From Petaurus breviceps papuanus (Eukaryota; Chordata; Mammalia; Diprotodontia; Petauridae), in the NCBI GenBank assembly GCA_028583685.1, contig JAMXIF010000042.1, positions 21,220,509 to 21,284,508 on the forward strand: DNA of 64,000 nucleotides, read 5' to 3'. The notes beneath the pieces are model-generated. The model saw only the letters and a list, made by a program, of their open reading frames with translations. It did not search any database and was not told where the DNA came from. A program made the position numbers and the translations under genes. Positions 11,490 through 23,125 of this stretch are shown here, piece after piece; within the stretch, counting starts at the first letter, position 1, and each line of letters starts with the position of its first letter.

Positions 11490-11810
11490 AAGATCATTTT
11501 CCCTCTGTTCTGTACCAAACCACATATAGAACATCATGTTCAGCCCTGGGTGCCATGTTTTGTGAAGGAAATTTTCAGTTTATAGCATATCCAAAGCACA
11601 GTGATCAGTATGGTAAAAGGATATGAAGTTATCTGATGTACAGCTTAGTTTTCATGGAGAAAAAACTTAGGGAGAAACTTAAAAGCTCTGTTCAGTTTCA
11701 TGAAGGACTGCCTTGTTGAAGAGAACTGCTAGACTTGGTGCCTTGGCTCCAAATTGTTTCACTATGAAGATGAAGTCAAAGTTGCAGAAGATTTTGACAG
11801 AATCACAGAA
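11490..11810 (+). mobile_element. L3/CR1 LINE 3' region, sense
   Basis: TTCAGCCCTGGGTGCCATGTTTT, GTGATCAGTATGGTAAAAGG and the following segments match the 3' end of the CR1/L3 group (the 'stop the clock, note outliers' type block of ORF2 end and UTR). Heavily mutated. Confidence 0.6.
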
Positions 11811-11859
11811 TTTCAGAACTAGAAAGCACTTCAACTTGATATTTTAAAAATGTAACCTT

Positions 11860-12554
11860 TGGGCTCTCACTCAAGGTGGGAAAAAGGCAGCCTGATGTTT
11901 TATGTTTTGAATGGAGGAAGATATGCCCCTTGGTTAGTAGAGAAAATGATGAGCTCAAGGCTTTGTACCTACTTCAGGGACGTAATTGAGTTGGTTTGAA
12001 ACACATCAGGGAAGAGAGAAAAAACTTTGGAAGGGCAGGTGTGCATTGGAAGTCAGCCCCACCATATCTCTGGATTTCCTTGAAGTTCTACCCTGTTAGA
12101 ATGGATCCTTTCTGGCTAAGATTGTTCTCTGTCTTCTTTATTTGATCTGGGATCTGATCTCTGTCCAAGTTGCAGAGTTACTTCACTCTTATTATTTGGT
12201 ATATCCTAATCTATATAACTTCTCTGATTTCTGTTTTCTTGGATATTTGGGTTTATAGTCAGTTTATAGTTAGTGGCTATTTGTGATGACCTTTTCTATA
12301 GCCAGTTTGATGGGAAAGAGATAAGCTGGGAGTATAGGGAAGGACTATCCTTCCCCTTAAATGTGACCAAGAAAGTAGTTTTCATATGAACTGAGACTTG
12401 TATACCTAGACCAGACAGATATTTTAGGTATGGCAAAAAGATGTAATTTTTTCCCCAATACTATTCTTGGAGGCTGGAGAAAAAAGTGCTTGGCCTCAGC
12501 AATGCTCCTGAGGCCTGTGTGTACCTTCTACTAGCTAGTATGGAGAGAAACAGC
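11860..12554. other. Unassigned intronic sequence
   Basis: No repeat or coding signal that I can assign. Confidence 0.5.
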
Positions 12555-12785
12555 TGGTGATAAAGTAGGTAGAATGCTGGATCTGGAGACAGAAAGACCT
12601 GAGTTCAAATCAAGCCTCTAACTGTGTCCCTGGGCAAGTTATTTAACCTATGTTTGCCTCAGTTTCCTCAACTGTAAAATGAGTATAATAATAGTACTTA
12701 ATTCATATGGTTGTCATGTCACATGGTTGTTGTGAGGATCAGATGACATCATATTTGTATAATACACTTAACATAATGCTGCTTA
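12555..12785 (+). mobile_element. Marsupial MIR-type SINE, sense, nearly full length
   Basis: TGGATCTGGAGACAGAAAGA, B box GAGTTCAAATC, CCTCAGTTTCCTCAACTG and TTGTTGTGAGGATCAGATGA in order. Confidence 0.85.
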
Positions 12786-12959
12786 TTCCTTTCCCCTTTC
12801 ATGAGCTGGAAATGCTTGGCTCTCCTGCCCTCCACAAAAGCTTTAGTGTCCCTGATCACTTCTTATCCCTATCACTGAGGTCTTTAAGCAGAGGGTTGAT
12901 ATAGAGATACCTATAATATCAGAGTGGGCAATCAGAAGCATAATTTAAAACTTGCTTTT

Positions 12960-13240
12960 AAAATTGCAGGTCCTTTGAATATACTACCTCCTCTGTGAAG
13001 TCTTTCCTGATCCACCCCTCAGCTTAGGGTGATCTCTTCCTCATATTTCACTTAGCACTTTGCCTAGCCAAGTGTTTTGGATCTTTCTCATTCTCCTTTG
13101 TATCACAGATATTTGCACAACAGTCCTTCCCATTAGAGGGTAAACTACTTGAGCATCGTGGTTTGTATTGCATAAAACTTTATATCCTGAGCTTTTGTAT
13201 AGAGTAGGCACTTTAAAAATATGCTAGACTTAATTGCTCA
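12960..13240 (+). mobile_element. L2 3' end, sense
   Basis: ACCTCCTCTGTGAAGTCTTTCC, TAGAGGGTAAACTACTTGAG and TAGAGTAGGCACTTTAAAAA give the L2 terminal order. Confidence 0.75.
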
Positions 13241-13259
13241 TTAAATTGAGTAAGTAAGG

Positions 13260-13411
13260 GGCAGCCAGGTGGCTCAGCGAGTAAGAGCACCAGCCCCAGA
13301 GTTGGGATGACCTGGGGATCGAATCCAGGCTCAGATACTTAGCACCACACCCAGAAATAACTGGCCTTGTAACCTTGAGCAAGTTACTTAACCCCAATTG
13401 CTTTTTTTTAA
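13260..13411 (+). mobile_element. Lineage-specific tRNA-SINE subfamily, full length
   Basis: Same start, B box and TTAGCACCACACCCAGAAAT block as the 9958 copy. The 16-bp or longer target duplication AAATTGAGTAAGTAAG is at 13243-13258 and 13412-13427. Inserted just after an L2 end. Confidence 0.9.
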
Positions 13412-13619
13412 AAATTGAGTAAGTAAGGGGTGTATATAGATTGTAAAGTTTCAACACTTAAGTGGAAAAATCTTACATGACTTTGGAGAAAGGGACAGAT
13501 GCAATTGAGGAAATTCCTTGTGCTCAACATATGGTAACATAGCTCTAGGTATCAATTATGGCAGACCCAAAATAAAGTCTGTGTCATTTCCTATAGTGCC
13601 TAAAACTTTCTTTTTTTGT

Positions 13620-13800
13620 TCATATGTAAAAGATTTAGACCTGGAAGGCACTTCAGGGGCTATCTAGTCAAACCCCCTTATTTTAGAATTTTATAATTGA
13701 GAAACCTGAGACCCAGTTAATGACACCCAAGATAACACAGGGAATAAAAGGTCAGAAGTAGGATTTGAACCCAGGTCTTCTGATTCTTGAGCCATTTTTT
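13620..13800 (-). mobile_element. CORE-SINE (Ther/MIR3 type), antisense
   Basis: GACCTGGAAGGCACTTCAGG, GAGAAACCTGAGACCC and GATTTGAACCCAGGTCTTC. Confidence 0.75.
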
Positions 13801-14244
13801 CCCACTCCTATCATTTTCCTAAGATTGTAGCATATAGATCCAGCTTTTAAAAAGAAAGAAAAGTAACATGTAAATTCATAAATGAACTTACTTTAGCTAT
13901 TGGGCATTATTTGAAATATTTATCTAGGTAGAGAGAATTAAATGAATTGAATAAACTAGGCTCCCTTTGGCTCCATTTCATGGCTTTTGGGAAAGGGTAG
14001 GTATTACCTTTATGATGTCATTAATACAGAAAATTTTTAAATGAGAAAATTTCTTCTAACAATTCAGATCTACATGTTTTTAACTTTTAGTCTTAGGAAG
14101 TCATCTAGAGCAGTGAGGTTAAGTGACAGGTCCCTTCAGAATGCTTAGTTTCATTTCCAAATACCACTTAGCAATATTAATTTTTCCCTGACTAAAAGGT
14201 ATTGGTTTGTATATCTGTATAGCAAAGTTTCTAACTTTTCTGAC
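13801..14244. other. Unassigned intronic sequence
   Basis: AT-rich, no recognised repeat or gene. Confidence 0.5.
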
Positions 14245-14370
14245 TTCTATAGAACTCTAGATTCACAGAAAAGTGACCTGAAAGGTCATTTAGTCCAACT
14301 GTCATTTTGGAGGTGAGAAAACTTAGACCACAAATCACACAGCAAATATATGGCAGAGCTCAGACTAGCT
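14245..14370 (-). mobile_element. CORE-SINE fragment, antisense
   Basis: GAAAGGTCATTTAGTCCAAC, GGTGAGAAAACTTAGACC and CACACAGCAAATATATGGC. Confidence 0.7.
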
Positions 14371-14780
14371 ACTATTTGTCTTTAGAATGAAAAATAAACT
14401 CTATTCAGGCTGCTGTCACAGATTTGTGATACACACAGCACATATGGGAGCATCGTTTTCTCCTTTAATAAAAGAGACTAACAGAAAAGACAAGCTTCTC
14501 TTCTCTTCCAATATCTGGGTACTCAACCTAGTCCTTCTTGCCATTATGTTCTTCATGGAGTCCATTCTTCCCCAGGGGACCTTTAGCTCTCCACTGGTCT
14601 CCAGCTGAGTATTGGGGCATTTGAGCCAATAAATTCAGACACTAATGAAAGGTAATAAAATGTCATGCCATGAATGCTGTGATTGTCTAGTAATATTCTG
14701 ATGACTAGTCTACATTCTCATCAATTCCCCCTCCACAAAAGAACTCTGCCTCTACTCAGGTTTCCCTGAGTTGTTAATTC

Positions 14781-14886
14781 CTATTTCTCTGAGGGAGACA
14801 TGGGAACATTCAGTTACCCATCTGTTTTGAATAGTGGCCTTGTCTGGAGGCAATAGAACTGATTTTTCACATTTCCTTTTAACTCT
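14781..14886. repeat. Unassigned repeat, copy A of a 106-bp pair
   Basis: About 95 of 106 positions match the segment at 18730-18834 in the same orientation, with one single-base gap. Both contain CTCTGAGGGAGACA, CCCATCTGTTTTGAATAGTG and TTGTCTGGAGGCA. I do not recognise the family, and flanks on both sides diverge at once. Confidence 0.8.
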
Positions 14887-15124
14887 CTATCTCTTACAAC
14901 AAATAATACAGTAGATATTTTAGAGGACTATGAAATACTCTCTATAATTACTCTTATGAGGATTTTTGAATATAGGAACCCCATTCTCAGTTGCACTGTA
15001 ATATGGTAATTATCAAGAAACCATCGAGAAGTAGCCCAGGTAGATGAGGCAAAGATCAGAACTACTTTCTTCCATGAAAGGTTTGTGTGTTAATTAAATA
15101 GTATTTTCCAGCTAAAGGAGTGCT

Positions 15125-15270
15125 AAAACATCTTTCTAGTTTTACAGATGAGCAGACTAAAGTCCATGTGAGGAACGTGAGGGTGAAATGTCTTATGCAA
15201 AGTTAAACAGTCATGTGAAAGTTGGGATTAAAGTGATATCTTGTCTGTGCCGGTTCAGAGTCCTTTCTCT
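15125..15270 (-). mobile_element. CORE-SINE, antisense
   Basis: TTTTACAGATGAGCAGACTAAAG then GTTAAACAGTCATGTGAAAG in MIR order. Confidence 0.6.
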
Positions 15271-15447
15271 GGACTGAGATTAGGAAAGTCTCCTTTGTTA
15301 GAAGGGTAAGTGGCCAGGGCATTCCTTGCAGCCTTGAGTAACAGAAACACTTATCACCATATGGAATTTTCTGTTTTCCAATGGGATAGAAAACCTTGTG
15401 TGTTTGTTCTTTTGACTGTTTATTTCTGCACTTTATAAAAAAGCATC

Positions 15448-15532
15448 AGATACTTAGCACCACACCCAGAAATAACTGTCCGTGTAACCTTGAGCAAGTT
15501 ACTTAACCCCAATTGCTTTAAAAAAAAATAAG
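15448..15532 (+). mobile_element. Lineage-specific tRNA-SINE, 5'-truncated
   Basis: Begins within the element at AGATACTTAGCACCACACCC and ends in an A-rich tail. AAAGCATC at 15440-15447 and 15533-15540 is the target duplication, so the truncation happened at insertion, not later. Confidence 0.85.
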
Positions 15533-15540
15533 AAAGCATC

Positions 15541-16980
15541 CTTAGATCCCTTTAATTCTACTCTTACAAACAACTAAGTGAATTAGAATTGAAGGAAGAA
15601 AGGGTCATTTTGCAAATCTTGGTTGGAATTCAGATAAAAAGGAATAAGTGATAATAGGCCTGGAAGAATGAAATAGTGAACAAACAAGCAAATCTTTTTG
15701 CACAAAGCCTAAGAAGGAGATACAATCACAGTCTATTAACAGTAACAGATGGAGAGTACACGAGTACAAATGCTAAAGATGTAACTATGAAGTCATATAG
15801 ATTAATATGAGCAAAATATCTCTTTCCAAACTACGATTTGTTGAATGGTGTAATATTGCCCCAATTCTCTTTACCTGGGAAAACTGATAACTTCCATTTG
15901 TTTTCCTTGATGACATTCAGGTTTTTAATCATTCAAGTCTTTCTCCATTTTCCCTTCATTTCCATAGCAACCACCACTGGTGATAGAGCAGCAGACCTTT
16001 TCCAGAGCTGACCAACATTTTCATACATCACTGAGTGTTTATTTTCTTCATTTTTTAAAAACACTCTTCATTTCTAAAGAAAGCAGTTGGGCAAAGAGCT
16101 AAAGAATTTGGGGGAAAGGTCTGGCAGGAGGGGTGGAGTAACAGGGTTGCACCCTAATTTCTAAGTGATGCTAGATATGAAATTTATATTAAAGTGCTAC
16201 ACCAGTGTGAATTATTATTATTAGCTAAGATTAATTTAGAATTAGAACCATTAGCAATGATAATATGCTATTCAAATAAGTACACAGTCTGATTTTACTA
16301 CACGTTGACAGCATATATTATCCTATCCTTAAATGCCCTCAAATGACTTTACTTACCTGGGTCACTCATAAAGCTTTTCATAAATAATTTTTCCTTTCCA
16401 TATTTCTAGCCATCTTTTTTTTAATAAGGTGCTGCTCCTCATAATCTTCCACTCCCCTTTTCTGGGAGCACTTTACAAATAAGTTTACATTCAAAACCTG
16501 TTTTGCCCTGGCTGCCGAAAATCTCTACTCAGTAAGTAAATTAAGGGTTTGCAGACTAAGGTCTTAGACACTTTGGTCTCCTCATGATGGCAATTCATCA
16601 AAACGTCTGCATAGAATTGTTATAATTGGTATCAATGTCTTTTCCTCTCCCCATTTTCCATTCATGATGTGAATAAGTTGTTTAAAGGGGACAGGTTTAA
16701 GTTATAATATATACCATAGATTTGTTTTCATTTTTATGTTAGTTTTGTACTGGTTTTTGAACTTTAACAAGATGAGAGTCTATGGAGAGAACTGATTCAG
16801 GAATGACTGAAACATTCATGACCCACTGTTTCCTGTCTTTAGAATCAATTTGATTTTGTTGTGATCATCATGTTCTGTGTTTTAGTTATAAACACCTATG
16901 GAAATTGCCAAAATTTATTTATGGAAACATAAAATAGCTTAATTTCTATGTAGTACAAATATTGCTATAATGCTAATAAT
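15541..16980. other. Long repeat-free intronic stretch
   Basis: Nearly 1.4 kb without a recognisable repeat, unusual for this window. 16200-16330 and the CCATAGCAACC region near 15962 look like candidate conserved noncoding sequence; see findings. No coding signal. Confidence 0.45.
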
Positions 16981-16984
16981 AACT

Positions 16985-17215
16985 TATCTTGAATAGTAAT
17001 AGCAGCTTACCTTTATAATCCTTAAATTGTTTTCTTTAAAGCCAGCCAGTGAGGTTAATGGGCAAGCATTGTTATCCCCATTTCACAGGTGATGAAATTG
17101 AGGGTCAGTCAATATTCAATAGCTTGCTCAATATTGCATGACTAAAAAGACTTTGGAACTACACTCAGATTATCTGACTCCAAGTTCAGTTATTTTCCCT
17201 ATTATACCACTTTAC
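16985..17215 (-). mobile_element. Marsupial MIR, antisense
   Basis: ATAGCAGCTTACCTTTATAA, TTATCCCCATTTCACAGGTG, ATGAAATTGAGG and ATTATCTGACTCCAAG in order. Confidence 0.75.
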
Positions 17216-17234
17216 ATATCATAGAGGCATTGAT

Positions 17235-17830
17235 TTATCAAATCTCAGAGTTCACAACCATCTCAGAGATAATCTTAGAGTCCAACCCCTTAACACAAAT
17301 TATTAATCTCACCCAAAATATCCCTATCCAGTGATTATCTGAGACAGCTAGATGACACAGTAGATAGAGCCCTGGGCCTTGAGTCAAAAAAACGCATCTT
17401 CCTGAATTCACATCTGACCTTGGACACGCACCAGCTGTGTGATTCTGGGCAAGTCACTTACCCCTATTTGCCTCAGTTTTCTCATCTATAAAATGAGCTG
17501 GATAAGAACATGGCAAACCACTCCAGTATCCTTGCCAAGAAGACCTCAAATGGGCTCACAAAGAGTTGTCCACAACTGAAAGTTCAGCCTCTACCTTCAG
17601 ACCTTAAATGATGAAAAACTTACTATCTTTGGACAGACAGTCAGTTTCACTTTTCAACAATGCCAATTATTTAAGGAAGTTTCTCCTATTGAGCCCAGGT
17701 CTGATTCTCAGTTATTTCTACACACTGGTCAATGTCTGACCTTCAAGGCCAAATAGGACAAGACTAAACCCTCTTCCAAATAAGAACCCTTCAGATATTT
17801 GCAGATCACTGCCACTGTCCAGAAATTATA
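17235..17830 (-). mobile_element. L3/CR1 LINE 3' region, antisense, interrupted
   Basis: Parts 17235-17339 and 17590-17830 are consecutive antisense L3/CR1: AGAGTCCAACCCCTTAACAC, then TTTAAGGAAGTTTCTCCTATTGAG and GACTAAACCCTCTTCCAAAT. A MAR1 element separates them. Confidence 0.7.
17340..17589 (+). mobile_element. MAR1-type CORE-SINE, sense, near full length
   Basis: CAGCTAGATGACACAGTAGA, GTGTGATTCTGGGCAAGTCA, CCTCAGTTTTCTCATC, GGCAAACCACTCCAGTATCC and CAAATGGGCTCACAAAGAGT follow the MAR1 order. Inserted in L3/CR1, so it is the younger of the two. Confidence 0.85.
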
Positions 17831-18729
17831 ATTTAACACATCAACATTAAGAATCATATCAATCAAAAACTTCAGGAACCAAAGAACATTAACGGAAAAG
17901 AAAATAGGAATTTTGTTTTTCCCATCTGTTCCCATTTCTTGAAATTTACATGTTTATATAACATTTGATATAATAAGTATCAGTGAATAAAAAATAGGAT
18001 TTAAAATGACTTAGTGAGCAGAGGATAGGATAATGAAAACTGTATTTTATATTCATTCCGAGGAATCTTTAACAGATATTTTTTGTGATAAGAATAAGTG
18101 AGGAACTATCTCTTCAAATTGGAGAAAGGAAGAAAAGTGGACCATCAAGGTCACCCAGTAGATAGTGAGAGAACAAGAAATAAGACTTCTGATGTCAAGT
18201 CCTTGAGGGCTTGAGTTGGAGGGAAAGAGCACCTGATAAAGCTTCCTTTCCTACCCTTACTCCCTTCTCCCTGCCCAGGAACAATCCTGCCCACTCCCTA
18301 CCTTCTCTTCTTCTACTAAAAAGGAAGCAGGAAGGAAATGAATGTGAGAAACAGGAGTAGAAGAAAAAAAGAGAGAAAGTTGTTGGTGGGACCTGAGGGA
18401 TTGTGGGGGCAACAACAGCTAAAAGGAAATGGAAAGAAAGCCATGGAAGGAAAAAAAGTGAGACTGTTCCACCTTAATCCAACCCTCTCTCAATTCCTGG
18501 ATCCAGGGTTCTGCTCATTACACACATGAGGCTAATTGTGGTGTTATTTAGCCTGGAATAAAGATGGGTAAAAATAAACCTATTACCTACCAAGTAAGTA
18601 GATGAAACTACAGAGAAGTAGCTATGTTTCATCTGCAATGAAGCAGAACAAAAGAAAATGGACCGAAATGGTAACAGGCGAGATTTAGGTGAGACAGCTT
18701 CCTAACAGAAAGGAGGGCAAAACCCTAGG
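17831..18729. other. Unassigned intronic sequence
   Basis: No clear repeat. A short MIR-like remnant may lie at 18145-18205, too weak to call. Confidence 0.45.
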
Positions 18730-18834
18730 CTGTTTCTCTGAGGGAGACACGGGAACATTCGGTACCCATCTGTTTTGAATAGTGGGCTTGTCTGGAGGCA
18801 TTAGAATGGATTTTTCAAGGTTCCTTTTGACTCT
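18730..18834. repeat. Unassigned repeat, copy B of a 106-bp pair
   Basis: See 14781-14886: about 90% identical in the same orientation, 3.9 kb away. It keeps two CpGs (ACACGGG and TTCGGT) where copy A has TG or CA, so copy B looks closer to the ancestral sequence. Confidence 0.8.
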
Positions 18835-18974
18835 AAACAATTCCCCACCTTCCTCAACATAAGTTATGCAGAGGGACCATAAATTTCAGCAGAACTTTTC
18901 ATCTACTCCACCTTTCTAGTTTTCATTTTTGCTAAGCTATGTCTTATGAGGGAAAAGTAAAACTAAAATAGATG

Positions 18975-19320
18975 ATCTGCCTCCCTCCCATGCCTGGAAT
19001 GCCTTCCTTCAGACCCTCACCTCTTCCATCCCAAGCTGCCATTATGGTTCCACTTATGTGACCTTTCCTACACAAAGCCTATCTAGCCCCTACTCCCATC
19101 CCTGCTACTTGTTAATATTCTTCCCTCATCCCAAATAATTTTATATTTACTTTCCCGTGTGTACATTATATCCTCCAGTAGAATGTAAACTCCTTGAGGT
19201 CAGAAATCAGGTGGCAGTATTTTTGTTTAGGAGTGTTGCCCTGGTATCATCCATGTTTAGCATAGTGTCTTACACATATCGGGCACTTATCAAGCTGAGT
19301 AGTATTGAATTGAACTGGGT
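18975..19320 (+). mobile_element. L2 3' end, sense
   Basis: GCCTGGAATGCCTTCCTTCAG, TAGAATGTAAACTCCTTGAGG and ATCGGGCACTTATCAAG mark a near-complete L2 end. Confidence 0.8.
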
Positions 19321-19805
19321 AGAATGGAATATGGATAGATTCCATGTGTAGTTTATCAAAGTCAGCATTACATCCTCTAGCAAAAAAAAAAACACCCTGC
19401 TTTACTTTGTTCTTCAAAAGCACATTGGCCAGCCACATCCGATTTTTATGACAGAAAGACCATAACACAGATGTTATTGTTTTCCTTTGACGGATGATTC
19501 TATATAGTGTTTGTTCAGAGATAGGTATTTTGCAGAGAAGAATGATGGTGATGGAGTTTTAATAATAATTAACATTTCATTTGTATACTAAATAATAACT
19601 ATAACACAATAATGTGATAGTGTTGTAATGGAAACAGAAAGCTTACCATTACAGTTTCGCTTCCTCTACTAGGATTCAAATTTTGATGAATTAGGATTGT
19701 GTTGGGTTTTTTTTCATCTACAAGGACTAGCACCATGCTAGCTATACAATTGATGCTAAGTTTTAAAATGTTGAATAACATTGAAAATAATCTCACAACA
19801 ACAAA
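19321..19805. other. Unassigned intronic sequence
   Basis: No confident repeat; 19700-19770 vaguely resembles a sense L2 tail. Confidence 0.4.
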
Positions 19806-19809
19806 AAAA

Positions 19810-20055
19810 AGTTGACATTAATATAAAGTGCTTTGTGGTTTGTAAAGCACTTTATGGACATGAAATCATTTGAGCCTCACCTCAACCTTTTAGGGGTTGG
19901 TAATTAAAGCTATTATTTTCCATAGTATACAGCTACAGAACTGAGATAGTAGGGTGAGTAAGTTTGTCCAAGATCACATAGCAATGTCAGAATGGGAATT
20001 TGAAACCAGGTTTCATAAAGTACATAGTGCAATATTCTTTCCACCATACTATGTT
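19810..20055 (-). mobile_element. Marsupial MIR, antisense, near full length
   Basis: GTGCTTTGTGGTTTGTAAAGC, ATCATTTGAGCCTCACCTC, GAATTTGAAACCAGG style segments in antisense MIR order. Confidence 0.75.
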
Positions 20056-20329
20056 TCACTGTATGTGAAAAGATCAAGCTGTCATGTGACGCCCAGTCCA
20101 GTAGTAAAGTCCAAGGCCAATATAATATCCTATATTCAATTAATACATAGTATGTCTTGGTTAATTAGGGGAAAAAGATGTTTAAGGAGGAAAAGACTTA
20201 TGAAAAGTTTAAAATCTATAGTAGATTACTGAATTACTATTAATGAAGTAGATTACTAAAAAAAGATTTGTTTTATTCAAAAGTATCAAGTTGCATTTCA
20301 GAAAAATCTATGTGCAAGTAGCACAAATA

Positions 20330-20400
20330 AGATCTGTGAAGTCCTTTGCAAACTTTAAAGTGCCATGTACGTAGCAAATATTGTTATGATCATTACTCTC
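20330..20400 (+). mobile_element. MIR 3' fragment, sense
   Basis: AGTCCTTTGCAAACTTTAAAGTG then ATATTGTTATGATCATT, the sense marsupial MIR 3' end. Confidence 0.55.
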
Positions 20401-20714
20401 ATTTTCTCAATGGAATTCAGACAGTAATGGCACTGAACCAAGTCATTCTCCTGCTATTATTCAATAAAATAACATTAGGTAATTGAATAAAATTGTTAGG
20501 AAGCAAGCTCATCTTCTGTAGGCTACCAGAAACCTCTTCTGGACATCTGCAGGAGCTAACAGGGATGATAAGGAAGACATACCTCATGCATGTGCATGGT
20601 CTGGATATCTTACATTCTTCACTTGCATTGTATCATGATTATTATCTGTCTTTCTTAACTAAAATATTGTGCTAACGTGGAAAATATTCTGTGATGAAAG
20701 TATTAAGCTCTGTT

Positions 20715-20820
20715 ATGGTATAGGACTTGTCTCACTTGGGTATTTGTAGCCCAAGAAGCTAGCACAGTATCTTGCCATAGTAGGTGCCTAATAAATGCTT
20801 TTTGATTCATTACTTGATTG
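20715..20820 (+). mobile_element. L2 3' terminus, sense
   Basis: GCTAGCACAGTATCTTGCC followed by TAGTAGGTGCCTAATAAATGC. Confidence 0.8.
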
Positions 20821-21178
20821 GAGACAAAATAGAAATTAAGGGTAGACAAGGAAAGTGATCATATAGAAGGCAACATACATAGGAATACCAAAATAAATTT
20901 GTAAATGTTATTTCTTACTTAATTTTATGCAAAAAAACATTATTTTAGTATATGTATAATTTTATGTAAAAACATGATCTTAATGCCAGAAAATTCTGGT
21001 CACCATGGTGCCTAGGGATTTTGTAATGGATCAAACTGCATTTGTTGCAGTGACAATTCAAAGGCTCATGGGGAGTGATGCAGAGAACATGCAATTTTAA
21101 ATATAGATGGGGACCAAGTTTTGAAAAGTGTCGCCGGGACATGCATCCCATAGCTGTAATTGGAAAGGATGAGAATGA

Positions 21179-21412
<234 letters not shown>

Positions 21413-21546
21413 TTATATAATCCCAAATAATTGCATGTCATAGATTAAATAATCTTCAGAAGTCTATTCCTAAAAGGGTATTGCCTCTACAACTTGGCAC
21501 TGTGCATACCCTAAGAGCCAAGAAGATTCCTTTCTTCCATCTGGTG

Positions 21547-21747
21547 TTTTGTTTTTGTTTTGTTTGGTTTTGGGTTGGGTTTTTTTTTTTTTGCCTTTTG
21601 GAGGGCAATTGGGGTTAAGTAACTTGCCCAAGGTTACATAGTTAGTTTTTTTTGTGTGGGTGTTAATTGTCTGAGGCCTGAACTGAACTCCCATCCTCCT
21701 GACTCTGGGACTGGTGCTCTTACTCACTGCGCCACCTAGCCACCCCA
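21547..21747 (-). mobile_element. tRNA-derived SINE (common type), antisense, full length
   Basis: T-rich tail, GGCAATTGGGGTTAAGTAAC, and end CGCCACCTAGCCACCCC. The target duplication CCATCTGGTG lies at 21537-21546 and 21748-21757. Confidence 0.9.
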
Positions 21748-22014
21748 CCATCTGGTGCTTTTAGCTGTCCAAAGCTATGTCTCCTTTTAGTAAGACCACA
21801 GCCCCCTAAGTTCAGATGTCACACATTGTCATCTCTGTGTTACAGATAAGGATAGTGAAGAATAGAAAGGAGTCATATCGAGTGATTTATTAATTAACCT
21901 GCCTGGGGATATTTGTCTAATTACTGGTCACTTCAAAGTTAGATCTGTGGTCATCTACAAGGTCACATGACTTTTGAAAACACTTGTGGTGATATTAACC
22001 ACATAGAGCAGGAA

Positions 22015-22115
22015 GAGAAGGAATAATTATCTAAATAGCATCAACTATGTGTTAAGCATGGCGTTAAGCTTTTTAAAATTTTTTTACAAATCTTATCTAA
22101 TTTGATAATGTCTAT
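22015..22115 (-). mobile_element. MIR fragment, antisense
   Basis: AGCATCAACTATGTGTTAAGC and CAAATCTTATCTAATTTGAT correspond to the antisense MIR 3' half. Confidence 0.55.
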
Positions 22116-22312
22116 TTTGTAACTTTAAAGTTTTGTACTGGCGTGAGTAAAGCAAAAAAGGCAGTCATCCAGGGTGCAGTATATAGGTGAACAGGATTCT
22201 TTTGGTTTTATTCCTAATCATGCTTCAGAGGCTATAGTTTTTTTAAAGTTCTGTCTTTCAAATTCACAGGAAATTTTAAAATTACAAAGGAAACCAATTA
22301 TATTGAAGTGTG

Positions 22313-22350
22313 CCTACACACACACATACACACACACACACATGCACAGA
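22313..22350. repeat. (CA)n simple repeat
   Basis: Imperfect CA/CATA run of about 38 bp. Confidence 0.85.
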
Positions 22351-22479
22351 CAGGTTAAGAACGCTTGTTTTGTTTCAAGTTAGTATATAAACTTTATCTT
22401 CCCTAGGCTTATAATGGTCTATCCCTAGGGTTGTTGCATTTGTTCTGCAAAACACTTTGAAATCTTGAGCACCCAGTAA

Positions 22480-22545
22480 GACATTTAGCTTCCCTGGGCC
22501 TCAGTTTGCTCATCTGTAGAGGGAGGGAGATGCATATGATAAACT
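22480..22545 (+). mobile_element. CORE-SINE fragment, sense
   Basis: TAGCTTCCCTGGGCCTCAGTTTGCTCATCTG is a sense core of MIR/Ther type (written here as two adjoining blocks). Confidence 0.6.
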
Positions 22546-22559
22546 CACACCAGTCCCTC

Positions 22560-23045
22560 ATTGATCTTAATCTCTGATCCCATAATCTCATTCATTTCCA
22601 TGAGTATGTGCTCTAAGAGGGGAATCTCATCATATAGGACTTCTTAGGAAGACAGAACTAGCTTGATTTACATTGAAGCTAGGGAAGATACCAGAGGTCT
22701 ATGCGTTATTTTAAAAAGGTAGCATAGGGAAGAAAATCATGGCCACTTCCCTCTTAAGGCCACTGAAGGAAGACATCATCATCATTGAATAGTGATTCAA
22801 ATAGAAATGGAGTAAAATGAAGTTATACAGTAGGAAGCCGCTGACAGGAAGCTATGGGACAGTGTACATTAGGTTAGAGATGTTTTCTCTCACTAGAGGC
22901 TATTAGAAATAGGCTAATGTAATATTTGAAGAGATGAGTTTGACTTGCATATCCCCGTGAAACAATTGATGACTGGAAAAAATTTCTTCAGTTTTGATCC
23001 TATTCTGTTTTAGAGGAGAAAAGAAAATATTCAGTTCAGAAAAAG
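22560..23045. other. Unassigned intronic sequence
   Basis: No repeat or coding signal recognised. Confidence 0.45.
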
Positions 23046-23047
23046 TG

Positions 23048-23125
23048 TATATCTATATGTCTTTAGATATCTATATTTATATATCTATATGTGTATAGAT
23101 ATATAAATATAGATATATGTAGATA
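23048..23125. repeat. (TATC/TAGA)n AT-rich simple repeat
   Basis: Degenerate TATATC and GATATA units, partly self-complementary. Confidence 0.75.
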
